In this document: piece by piece, positions 1 to 5,106 of the stretch
How the letters are laid out: each line of letters starts with the position of its first letter
How positions within the stretch are numbered: position 1 is the first letter of the stretch
Assembly (NCBI GenBank): GCA_947506075.1
Contig: CANNNN010000147.1
Coordinates: forward strand, 1-6,564
Direction of reading: 5' to 3'
DNA: 6,564 nt
Origin: Methylococcaceae bacterium
Lineage (GTDB): Bacteria > Pseudomonadota > Gammaproteobacteria > Methylococcales > Methylomonadaceae
Notes under the pieces: model-generated
Seen by the model: the letters and a program-made list of their open reading frames with translations, nothing else
What the model was told of the DNA's origin: nothing
Databases searched by the model: none
Made by a program: the position numbers and the translations under genes

Positions 1-285
1 GGTGGCGGCGCTATTTTGCGCGATGAAAATCGAAGGCTTTTAAAGGAAAATGGCTTTATCGTTTACCTGCAATGCTCGGTAGAACGCATTCTGGAAAGGA
101 CGCGTCGGGATACGCAGCGTCCGTTGCTTAAAACGGATAATCCCCGGGATAGGATAGAAAGCCTGTTTGAACAGCGCGAGCCGCTGTATTTGTCTTGCGC
201 CGATTTTAAAATTGACACCGGCGTCATGCAAAGCAAAGAAGTCGTTAGTCATATTTTAGAAGAATACAATTCGGTTAATCGTTAA
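1..285 (+). CDS. aroK: Shikimate kinase, C-terminal part (5' end outside window)
   Basis: Shikimate kinase phosphorylates shikimate to shikimate 3-phosphate with ATP in the cytoplasm, the fifth step of the chorismate pathway. The frame is open from base 1, so only the last 94 residues are visible; the P-loop half lies upstream. The visible part opens with GGGAILRDEN, the glycine-rich shikimate-binding segment. The lid motif RRDTQRPLL (visible residues 35-43) follows, then QREPLY (58-63), whose arginine contacts substrate in characterised enzymes. The segments run closely parallel to the C-terminal half of E. coli AroK. TTG at base 16 is not a start, because conserved residues precede it. aroB follows on the same strand, the usual gammaproteobacterial order. 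The family and the 5' truncation are certain; AroK rather than AroL rests on the context. Confidence 0.95.
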   Translation, partial: GGGAILRDENRRLLKENGFIVYLQCSVERILERTRRDTQRPLLKTDNPRDRIESLFEQREPLYLSCADFKIDTGVMQSKEVVSHILEEYNSVNR

Positions 286-437
286 TCCTAGAAAAGTCTT
301 TTTTACGAAAAAAACGAAAATTTTCAGATAGATACAGGACTGTAGTCCGTCACTCGAAGGGTGAGTAGAAAGGCCAATACAAGATCTTGATTTATTTCGT
401 GCCTTTCTTGGACCCTCTGCTCCAAACATTTATAACT
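286..437 (+). other. Intergenic aroK-aroB spacer rich in inverted repeats
   Basis: This 152-bp gap holds no plausible gene. It begins with an AT-rich stretch containing AAAAGTCTTTTTT (290-302). A perfect 10-bp palindrome, gaaaattttc, follows at 316-325, then the small inverted repeat GGACTGTAGTCC at 337-348. The larger foldable segment at 358-416 is listed separately. No clear sigma-70 promoter was found. TTGGAC (408-413) and TATAAC (431-436) are 17 bp apart, but a transcript from them would start at or past the aroB start codon. aroB may be read from an aroK promoter or from an unrecognised one here. Confidence 0.6.
358..416 (+). promoter_or_regulatory. Possible structured RNA leader before aroB
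   Basis: Bases 367-374 (AGAAAGGC) are perfectly complementary to 401-408 (GCCTTTCT). Outside them, after a small internal loop (363-366 against 409-411), AGGGT at 358-362 pairs with ACCCT at 412-416. That gives 13 base pairs in one extended hairpin. Its 26-base loop contains the perfect palindrome CAAGATCTTG (380-389). The element ends 21 bases before the aroB ATG. No run of T follows it, so it does not look like an intrinsic terminator. I do not recognise it as a known riboswitch. A regulatory role is inference only. Confidence 0.35.
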
Positions 438-1520
438 ATGAAAAAATTACGGGTTGAATTGGGTGAGCGTAGTTACCCGATCTACATTGGTTCCGGTTTA
501 TTGAGTCAGTCTGAGCTAATTACATCACATATCAAGTCCAAGCAGGTTGTGGTGGTCACCAATGAAACCATAGCTCCTTTGTATTTGGAGGCGGTTTTAA
601 AAAATCTTGCGGGTTATAGCGTCGAAACAGTGATATTGCCCGATGGCGAACAGTTCAAGACCTTGGATTTTGTCTCGCAAATATTTGATAAGTTGCTGTC
701 CTGCAAATTTAGCCGTAACGCCACTCTGATTGCCTTAGGCGGTGGTGTTGTCGGTGACATGGGCGGCTTTGCGGCAGCCTGCTATCAGCGGGGCATCGCT
801 TTTCTGCAGATACCCACGACCTTGCTGGCGCAGGTTGATTCTTCGGTAGGCGGAAAAACCGGGGTTAATCATCCGTTGGGTAAAAATATGATCGGTGCTT
901 TTTACCAGCCGCAATGTGTGATCGCCGATGCCGATGTTTTGGATACGCTGGATGACCGGCAATTATCCGCAGGACTGGCCGAAGTCATTAAATACGGCTT
1001 GATCAGGGATCTTGAATTCTTCGAGTGGCTGGAAAATAATATTGATGCGTTATTGGCTAGAGATAAGCAGGCGCTGGCTTACGCGATTGAACGTTCCTGC
1101 ATTAATAAAGCCGAAATTGTCGCCGAAGATGAAACCGAGACTGGAATCAGAGCGACCCTAAATCTGGGTCATACCTTTGGTCATGCGCTGGAAACCGGTG
1201 CCGGTTATGGTAAGTTTCTGCATGGTGAGGCGGTAGCCATAGGCACATGTCAGGCCGCCGATCTTTCCAAACGCTTAGGTTGGCTTGACGAGGGCGATGT
1301 GACAAGAATTATCGGGCTTTTTAAAAAAGCCCGCCTACCTGTAGAGCCGCCGGAAGATATGGATGCTGCCCGGTTTCTGGATTTAATGGCGGTAGACAAA
1401 AAGAATGTAGACGGTCAAATCAGGCTGATTTTGTTAGAAAAAATCGGTATTGCGACACTGCCCGTAGACGTAGCACTAGACCTATTAGAAATGACGCTTA
1501 AAACTTATGGTAGAAGATGA
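438..1520 (+). CDS. aroB: 3-dehydroquinate synthase
   Basis: AroB converts DAHP to 3-dehydroquinate, the second step of the shikimate pathway, in the cytoplasm using NAD+ and a divalent metal. The 360-residue product is the normal family length. The N-terminus MKKLRVELGERSYPI aligns with E. coli AroB from its first residue, which fixes the ATG at 438. An upstream in-frame TTG at 387 would add 17 unsupported residues. The NAD-binding motif GGGVVGDMGGFAA is at residues 101-113 and DSSVGGKTGVNHPLGKN at 134-150. The metal ligands are E182 (GLAEVIKYG), H245 (NLGHTFGHALE) and H262 (HGEAVAIG), each two below the E. coli numbering. No Shine-Dalgarno sequence is visible before the ATG. The 3' end overlaps damX by 14 bp, suggesting cotranscription. 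The protein appears complete and catalytically intact. Confidence 0.97.
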   Translation: MKKLRVELGERSYPIYIGSGLLSQSELITSHIKSKQVVVVTNETIAPLYLEAVLKNLAGYSVETVILPDGEQFKTLDFVSQIFDKLLSCKFSRNATLIALGGGVVGDMGGFAAACYQRGIAFLQIPTTLLAQVDSSVGGKTGVNHPLGKNMIGAFYQPQCVIADADVLDTLDDRQLSAGLAEVIKYGLIRDLEFFEWLENNIDALLARDKQALAYAIERSCINKAEIVAEDETETGIRATLNLGHTFGHALETGAGYGKFLHGEAVAIGTCQAADLSKRLGWLDEGDVTRIIGLFKKARLPVEPPEDMDAARFLDLMAVDKKNVDGQIRLILLEKIGIATLPVDVALDLLEMTLKTYGRR

Positions 1521-2973
1521 TACTTTTACTTACTCTGTAAAACAGCCGCCCCGTGAAGCTATCGATACGGCTGTTCATGCGCTGATAACCAAGGAGCGAA
1601 CGCAGAAACTTGATTTATTAATTCATCTGCTGTCAAACCTGACTCGGTCTCTGGTCGTGTGCGGACCGCAAGGCATAGGCAAAACAACGCTGCTTAGTCT
1701 TTTGCAGCAGCGCAATACCGAATCATGGCAGTATTGCTATGTTAAGGCGAGTGCCGATGTCAGTTTTGAGGCGATTCAGCAGCAGTTGGCTCAGGCGCTT
1801 GCCGGCAAGTCTGTTCAGTCGTTGTCTGGCGCTTTGGAACAGCATCAAGGCCAGTATAAGCAAGTCGTTTTGATTATTGATAGTGCAGGCGAGCTCGTTC
1901 CCGGCTTGATCACTGCTATCATTCACTATGCAGCGGCAAATCCGGTTTTAAGGGTTATTTTTGCGTTAACGCATGATGAAATGCAGGTGAAGCGTGGCTC
2001 TGACAAGGCTGTTGACGATTGTCATATTGTTGAGATTCCTACGCTGTCAGAAAAGCAGTGCGGCGATTTTTTACTGCATTTATCAACGAAGCCGGCTTTA
2101 AATTTACCGTTCAAATCAATCAACGATAACATGATAGCGCATATCTACCGGGAAACGCACGGCGTTCCTGGTAGAATTATCAATGAGTTATCCGGTTTGC
2201 CTCGCTCTAAGCAAGGCGGGGGATTGAAGTGGGTATTAGTCTGCGCTGTCGCAGGAACCATTGCGGTTGGCGTTCTGTGGTTGGCATCGAATAAAACGAC
2301 TCATAAAACGATAGTGCCTGTAGCTGTTGAGCAGAAATCGGACGTAACTATACTGCCGCTACCAAAGCCAGGTGCGCAGATAATGCTCAATCAGCCGACT
2401 GTGCAACCGGTTATCCAGCTGAGTGGCACCGAACCGGAAAGTGACATTAACGATACGCTAGGGTCATTAGGTGATGTAAAAGACTCGGCAATTGAAACAT
2501 TGCAAGAACCATCAGAGCCGTCTTTAGTCACACACAAAACGGAACAAATTTTGCCTGCATTGGAAATTAATCCCCTGGCCGCTCCGGCCAGTGTCAGCAG
2601 AATTGAGCAAAAACCTGAAAACAAGCCATCGGGTGATGCCGAGGAAAAAAAAGCTGAGCGGCCATTGGTCAAGCAAGAAAAACTGAAGCAAGCGGAATTA
2701 AAGGTAACGGTTGATCCCGAAAGGATATCTACGCCGTCGGCCAACCAATTCACGCTGCAGCTTATGGTGTTATCAAAACAGGCCTCGGTTAACGGTCTAC
2801 TCAAAAAATATCCGACGGTAACTCCGGGTATCAGAGTCATTAAGGCTGTGATTAATGGACAGGAAAAATTTATTTTAGAGTACGGTTCATATCCCGATGC
2901 TGTCTCAGCAAATAAAGCCCGACAGTCCTTGCCCGCTGAATTTCGTAATGCCATGGTAAGAAAAGCAAGATAA
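1507..2973 (+). CDS. damX: DamX-type SPOR-domain cell division protein with N-terminal AAA/P-loop domain
   Basis: DamX-family proteins go to the division septum by binding denuded peptidoglycan glycans through a C-terminal SPOR domain. The 488-residue product has three parts. A cytoplasmic P-loop domain (about 25-235) has Walker A GPQGIGKTT at 53-61 and a Walker B-like VLIIDSAGEL at 121-130, where the usual glutamate after the aspartate (D125) is serine. One transmembrane helix lies at about 240-260. A proline- and charge-rich periplasmic linker (about 262-410) leads to a SPOR domain (about 413-488) containing FTLQLMVLS, FILEYGSYPDA and SLPAEFRNA. The last resembles the E. coli DamX end. The orientation implied is N-in, C-out. 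The start overlaps aroB by 14 bp in another frame without a clear ribosome binding site, so translational coupling is likely. Position after aroB supports the symbol. Whether the P-loop domain hydrolyses ATP is unknown. Confidence 0.85.
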   Translation: MVEDDTFTYSVKQPPREAIDTAVHALITKERTQKLDLLIHLLSNLTRSLVVCGPQGIGKTTLLSLLQQRNTESWQYCYVKASADVSFEAIQQQLAQALAGKSVQSLSGALEQHQGQYKQVVLIIDSAGELVPGLITAIIHYAAANPVLRVIFALTHDEMQVKRGSDKAVDDCHIVEIPTLSEKQCGDFLLHLSTKPALNLPFKSINDNMIAHIYRETHGVPGRIINELSGLPRSKQGGGLKWVLVCAVAGTIAVGVLWLASNKTTHKTIVPVAVEQKSDVTILPLPKPGAQIMLNQPTVQPVIQLSGTEPESDINDTLGSLGDVKDSAIETLQEPSEPSLVTHKTEQILPALEINPLAAPASVSRIEQKPENKPSGDAEEKKAERPLVKQEKLKQAELKVTVDPERISTPSANQFTLQLMVLSKQASVNGLLKKYPTVTPGIRVIKAVINGQEKFILEYGSYPDAVSANKARQSLPAEFRNAMVRKAR

Positions 2974-2993
2974 TAGACCTGTTCTTGTTTTTT
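2961..2993 (+). terminator. Weak intrinsic terminator candidate overlapping the damX stop
   Basis: AAAAGCAAGA (2961-2970) pairs with TCTTGTTTTT (2983-2992), ten pairs with one G-U, around a 12-base loop that contains the damX TAA. The strand ends in six T's (2988-2993). The stem is poor in G and C and its lower half is made of the T-run itself, so termination would be inefficient at best. It is the only candidate between damX and hemE. Confidence 0.35.
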
Positions 2994-3131
2994 AAGCAAA
3001 GCGTGATAGGGTTTACAACCTAGTCATTTATGTTTTGTACATGATTAAGGCTTTGATCAAGCGTTTCAGGCAGGGTTGAAAATCCCGGCCGACTTAGTGC
3101 AAACCACCTTTAACTTTAAACCTTAAAATCC
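2974..3131 (+). other. Intergenic damX-hemE spacer
   Basis: No reading frame worth reporting lies in these 158 bp. The gap suggests hemE has its own promoter, but none is convincing. TTTACA at 3012-3017 matches the -35 consensus in five of six bases. Eighteen bases later there is only TGTACA (3036-3041), a poor -10. Small inverted repeats are present: GGTT/AACC around TAC (3010-3020) and the palindrome TTGATCAA (3053-3060). The bases before the hemE ATG (accttaaaatcc) lack a Shine-Dalgarno sequence. Confidence 0.5.
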
Positions 3132-4199
3132 ATGAATGTATTAAAAAATGACACCTTCATCAGAGCACTGTTAAAACAACCTGTAGCCTATACGCCGGTG
3201 TGGATGATGCGCCAGGCTGGGCGTTATTTGCCGGAATACCGGAAAGTCAGGGAGCAGGCTGGCAGCTTTTTAGATCTGTGCACCAATCCTGAGTTGGCTT
3301 GCGAAGTTACCCTGCAGCCCTTGCGTCGCTTTGATTTTGATGCGGCTATTTTATTTTCGGATATTTTGACCATACCCGATGCGATGGGTTTGGGGCTTTA
3401 TTTTACCGAAGGCGAAGGACCTAAATTTAAAAATCCGGTCAGAACGGCGGCGGATGTGCATAAGCTGCCGATTCCAGATCCGGAAACCGATTTGCGCTAT
3501 GTGATTGATGCAGTAAGGCTGATAAGAAAAAATCTGCAGGGCAGCGTACCGTTAATCGGTTTTTCCGGAAGTCCCTGGACGTTGGCCACCTATATGGTTG
3601 AGGGCTGCAGCAGCAAGAGCTTTCAAAAAGTGAAAGGCTTGATGTATGAGCAACCTAAGTTGATGCATGAGATGCTGGATAAACTGGCGCAATCGGTAGC
3701 GGTCTATTTGAATGCCCAGATAGCAGCAGGTGCTCAGGCGGTCATGTTATTTGATACCTGGGGCGGGATGTTGACGACCGAAGATTATCTCGAATTTTCT
3801 TTATATTATGCCAAGCAAGTCAGGTCATTACTTAATACTCAGGTAGACGGCCAGCAAATCCCAACTATTTTGTTCACGAAAGGCGGTGGGCTTTGGCTGG
3901 AAGCTATGGCCGATTCGGGCTATGATGCGCTGGGTCTGGATTGGCAGACCGATATGGGTTTGGCGCGTGCTCGGGTCGGAGATAGGGTTGCATTGCAAGG
4001 CAATATGGATCCTGTTTCGCTGTACGCTGATCCTGCCGTGATCAGCGAAAAAGTAAAAGCCATTTTGCATAAATACGGTTCGGGTTCGGGGCATGTGTTT
4101 AACTTGGGGCATGGAATTTTGCCTGATATGAATCCTGATCATGTCAAGGCGATGGTTGATGCGGTGCATCAGCACAGTCGGGCTTATCACCAAGCGTAA
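3132..4199 (+). CDS. hemE: Uroporphyrinogen decarboxylase
   Basis: HemE removes four carboxyl groups from uroporphyrinogen III to give coproporphyrinogen III, a cofactor-free cytoplasmic step of heme synthesis. The product is 355 residues against 354 in E. coli, and the first residues (MNVLKNDTFIRALLKQP) align with E. coli from its first methionine, which settles the start. The signature PVWMMRQAGRYLPEY is at 22-36, with active-site arginines R27 and R31. The catalytic aspartate is D77 in LFSDIL, the conserved tyrosine is Y154 in ATYMVEG, and FDTWGG is at 207-212. The conserved histidine is H327 in FNLGHGI. All key residues are present. It lies 158 bp after damX on the same strand and could be read through from the aro cluster or transcribed separately. 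There is no recognisable ribosome binding site. Confidence 0.98.
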   Translation: MNVLKNDTFIRALLKQPVAYTPVWMMRQAGRYLPEYRKVREQAGSFLDLCTNPELACEVTLQPLRRFDFDAAILFSDILTIPDAMGLGLYFTEGEGPKFKNPVRTAADVHKLPIPDPETDLRYVIDAVRLIRKNLQGSVPLIGFSGSPWTLATYMVEGCSSKSFQKVKGLMYEQPKLMHEMLDKLAQSVAVYLNAQIAAGAQAVMLFDTWGGMLTTEDYLEFSLYYAKQVRSLLNTQVDGQQIPTILFTKGGGLWLEAMADSGYDALGLDWQTDMGLARARVGDRVALQGNMDPVSLYADPAVISEKVKAILHKYGSGSGHVFNLGHGILPDMNPDHVKAMVDAVHQHSRAYHQA

Positions 4200-4327
4200 G
4201 CAGAAAGGTAATGGAGCGCTGAGGATGCGGAATAAAGCCGATGATCTCTGATTGACAGCGCATGGCGAACTTGGCTTGGGCTTTCAGTTATTCGATTAAA
4301 TTCGTCCTATCCGTTTTATCGGTGTTC

Positions 4328-4333
4328 TATAAA
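4328..4333 (+). promoter_or_regulatory. Possible -10 element for the DUF411 gene
   Basis: TATAAA matches the sigma-70 -10 consensus in five of six bases. A start about seven bases later (near 4340) would leave roughly 17 bases of leader including the ribosome binding site at 4343-4348. No -35 hexamer is recognisable 16-18 bp upstream, so it is weak evidence. If real, it rules out the alternative ATG at 4336. Confidence 0.22.
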
Positions 4334-4342
4334 TAATGAGTA

Positions 4343-4348
4343 AAGGAG
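4343..4348 (+). promoter_or_regulatory. Shine-Dalgarno site deciding the DUF411 start
   Basis: AAGGAG lies eight bases before the ATG at 4357. This is ideal spacing and the only strong ribosome binding site in the window. It favours 4357 over the in-frame ATG at 4336, which would place the site inside the coding region. Confidence 0.8.
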
Positions 4349-4356
4349 TTTTGACC

Positions 4357-4818
4357 ATGAAAATAGTGAAAGTTTTGTTAGCGATCGGTTTGCTTGTTGT
4401 CAATGTTGGCGTTAAAGCCGAACCCCTAGGCAAGCCTATTGATATCGAAGTTCATAGAAGTCCGAGTTGCACTTGTTGTGGTAAGTGGATTGCGCATTTG
4501 CAGCAAAATAATTTCAATGTGAAGGATGTCGTCACTGATGATGTGCAGGCCATAAAAGATAAATATGGTGTTACCCGGGATTTGGCGTCCTGCCATACGG
4601 CGCTCGTTGATGGCTATGTTGTTGAAGGTCATGTGCCGGCTAATGACATTAAAATGCTGTTGAAAACCAAGCCTAACATTGTCGGTCTTGCTGTTCCTGG
4701 CATGGTTAACGGCAGTCCCGGTATGGAATCCGGCGATAAGAAAGACCCTTATAAGGTGGTGAGTTTTGATGGCGAACATCAGGTAGGAGTATTTAACAGC
4801 TACGAAGGCAAGAAATGA
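4357..4818 (+). CDS. Secreted DUF411 (CopG-type) metal-binding protein
   Basis: The 153-residue product begins with a Sec signal peptide: K2 and K5, a hydrophobic core to about residue 17, and likely cleavage after VKA at 19-21. The mature protein is predicted to be periplasmic. It is a DUF411 protein, shown by HRSPSCTCCGKW (33-44), LASCHTALVDGYVVEGHVPA (76-95) and GLAVPGMVNGSPGME (110-124). The conserved cysteines are C38, C40, C41 and C79, with nearby H80, H92, M116 and M123 as further possible soft-metal ligands. From memory, the characterised member CopG binds a cysteine-bridged copper cluster and acts in copper resistance, so a copper role is likely here but not shown. The start at 4357 rests on the ribosome binding site and the signal peptide. 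No other copper gene is visible. Confidence 0.88.
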   Translation: MKIVKVLLAIGLLVVNVGVKAEPLGKPIDIEVHRSPSCTCCGKWIAHLQQNNFNVKDVVTDDVQAIKDKYGVTRDLASCHTALVDGYVVEGHVPANDIKMLLKTKPNIVGLAVPGMVNGSPGMESGDKKDPYKVVSFDGEHQVGVFNSYEGKK

Positions 4819-4881
4819 GTCGTGCCGAACTGTCCCAGGAACACGCTTAGGCAATTTCCAATAAGAACATCAGCTTCTATT

Positions 4882-4984
4882 ATTCACCACGAAGTCACGA
4901 AGAAGGGCCGCGTAATTCTGCTTGCTATCCAACGCAAGTTTACAAGGTATACGGTGAATTTGTCTTCGTGCCTTCGTGGTGAAT
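4882..4984. repeat. 103-bp inverted-repeat (REP/MITE-like) element
   Basis: The left arm, 4882-4903, and the right arm, 4963-4984, are inverted copies of 22 bp with one mismatch (4895 against 4971). The left arm contains CACGAAGTCACGAAG, a tandem repeat of CACGAAG; the right arm is its mirror, CTTCGTGCCTTCGTG. The 59-bp centre has further pairing: AATTC (4914-4918) with GAATT (4956-4960), and inside that CTTGC (4921-4925) with GCAAG (4934-4938). The whole could form a long cruciform or RNA hairpin. It carries no open frame, and no clear target duplication flanks it. Repeats of the form CTTCGTG-n-CTTCGTGGTGAA are, as I recall, common between genes of environmental bacteria. Mobility is inferred, not seen. 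Confidence 0.75.
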
Positions 4985-4996
4985 GAAAATTCTTAA

Positions 4997-5030
4997 CCTG
5001 GGTATACTCTTTCATAGAAAATACCCTAGG
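4997..5030 (-). terminator. Bulged hairpin, possible terminator of the - strand gene
   Basis: GGGTAT (5000-5005) pairs with ATACCC (5021-5026). CCT (4997-4999) pairs with AGG (5028-5030) past one bulged base. TTTC (5010-5013) pairs with GAAA (5017-5020) around an ATA loop. Read on the - strand it is followed by TTAAGAATTTTC, a weak T-rich tail, 77 bases after the stop at 5107. On the + strand no T-run follows. The structure is clear; its use as a terminator is doubtful. Confidence 0.3.
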
Positions 5031-5106
5031 CTGAAACAAAAGCCATCCCGGCACTGTTGCATCTTCTTTGTTCTATATATTTATTGCAAGTTAGCTAAGA
5101 GTTTTT

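Larger units (their letters stand above)
4200..4356 (+). other. Intergenic hemE-DUF411 spacer with possible promoter
   Basis: The 157-bp gap has no gene of its own. TTGACA at 4252-4257 is a perfect -35 consensus hexamer but has no acceptable -10 at 15-19 bp. A better -10-like sequence, TATAAAT, is at 4328-4334. It is placed to give a short leader for the 4357 start, but no -35 stands at the right distance. No terminator with a T-run follows hemE. Confidence 0.45.
4819..5106. other. Convergent intergenic region with repeat structures
   Basis: These 288 bp separate the + strand DUF411 gene from the - strand glycan gene and hold no credible coding sequence. They contain the 103-bp inverted-repeat element (4882-4984) and a bulged hairpin (4997-5030). 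An AT-rich tail with a seven-T run (5102-5108) overlaps the stop codon of the - strand gene. Bases 4819-4881 show nothing recognisable. Confidence 0.7.

Noticed and set aside
408..436. Promoter-like pair TTGGAC - 17 bp - TATAAC
   Set aside because: The -35 matches in only three of six bases, and the start of transcription would fall at or after the aroB ATG.
387..437. N-terminal extension of AroB from an upstream TTG
   Set aside because: The ATG at 438 aligns with the first residue of E. coli AroB. The extra 17 residues match nothing in the family and run through the hairpin element.
2391..2999. A 202-codon open frame on the - strand, opposite the end of damX
   Set aside because: It lies almost wholly antisense to the damX linker and SPOR domain, which have clear family motifs. 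Its predicted protein is low-complexity and rich in serine and cysteine, with no recognisable domain.
3828..4193. A 121-codon - strand open frame opposite hemE
   Set aside because: It is antisense to strongly conserved hemE codons, rich in histidine and isoleucine as expected from a reversed frame, and has no domain or ribosome site.
4216..4284. Two crossing inverted repeats after hemE: GCGCTG/CAGCGC (4216-4221, 4256-4261) and AAAGCC/GGCTTT (4234-4239, 4279-4284), a pseudoknot-like arrangement
   Set aside because: Six-base pairings are expected by chance in a stretch this long. No T-run or other support for a terminator or riboswitch is visible.
4426..4854. A 142-codon - strand open frame opposite the DUF411 gene
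   Set aside because: The + strand product has a signal peptide, all family cysteines and a strong ribosome site, so the opposite frame is a shadow.
4882..4984. CRISPR array suspected from the repeated CACGAAG units
   Set aside because: The copies form inverted arms with one central spacer, not evenly spaced direct repeats, and no cas gene is present.
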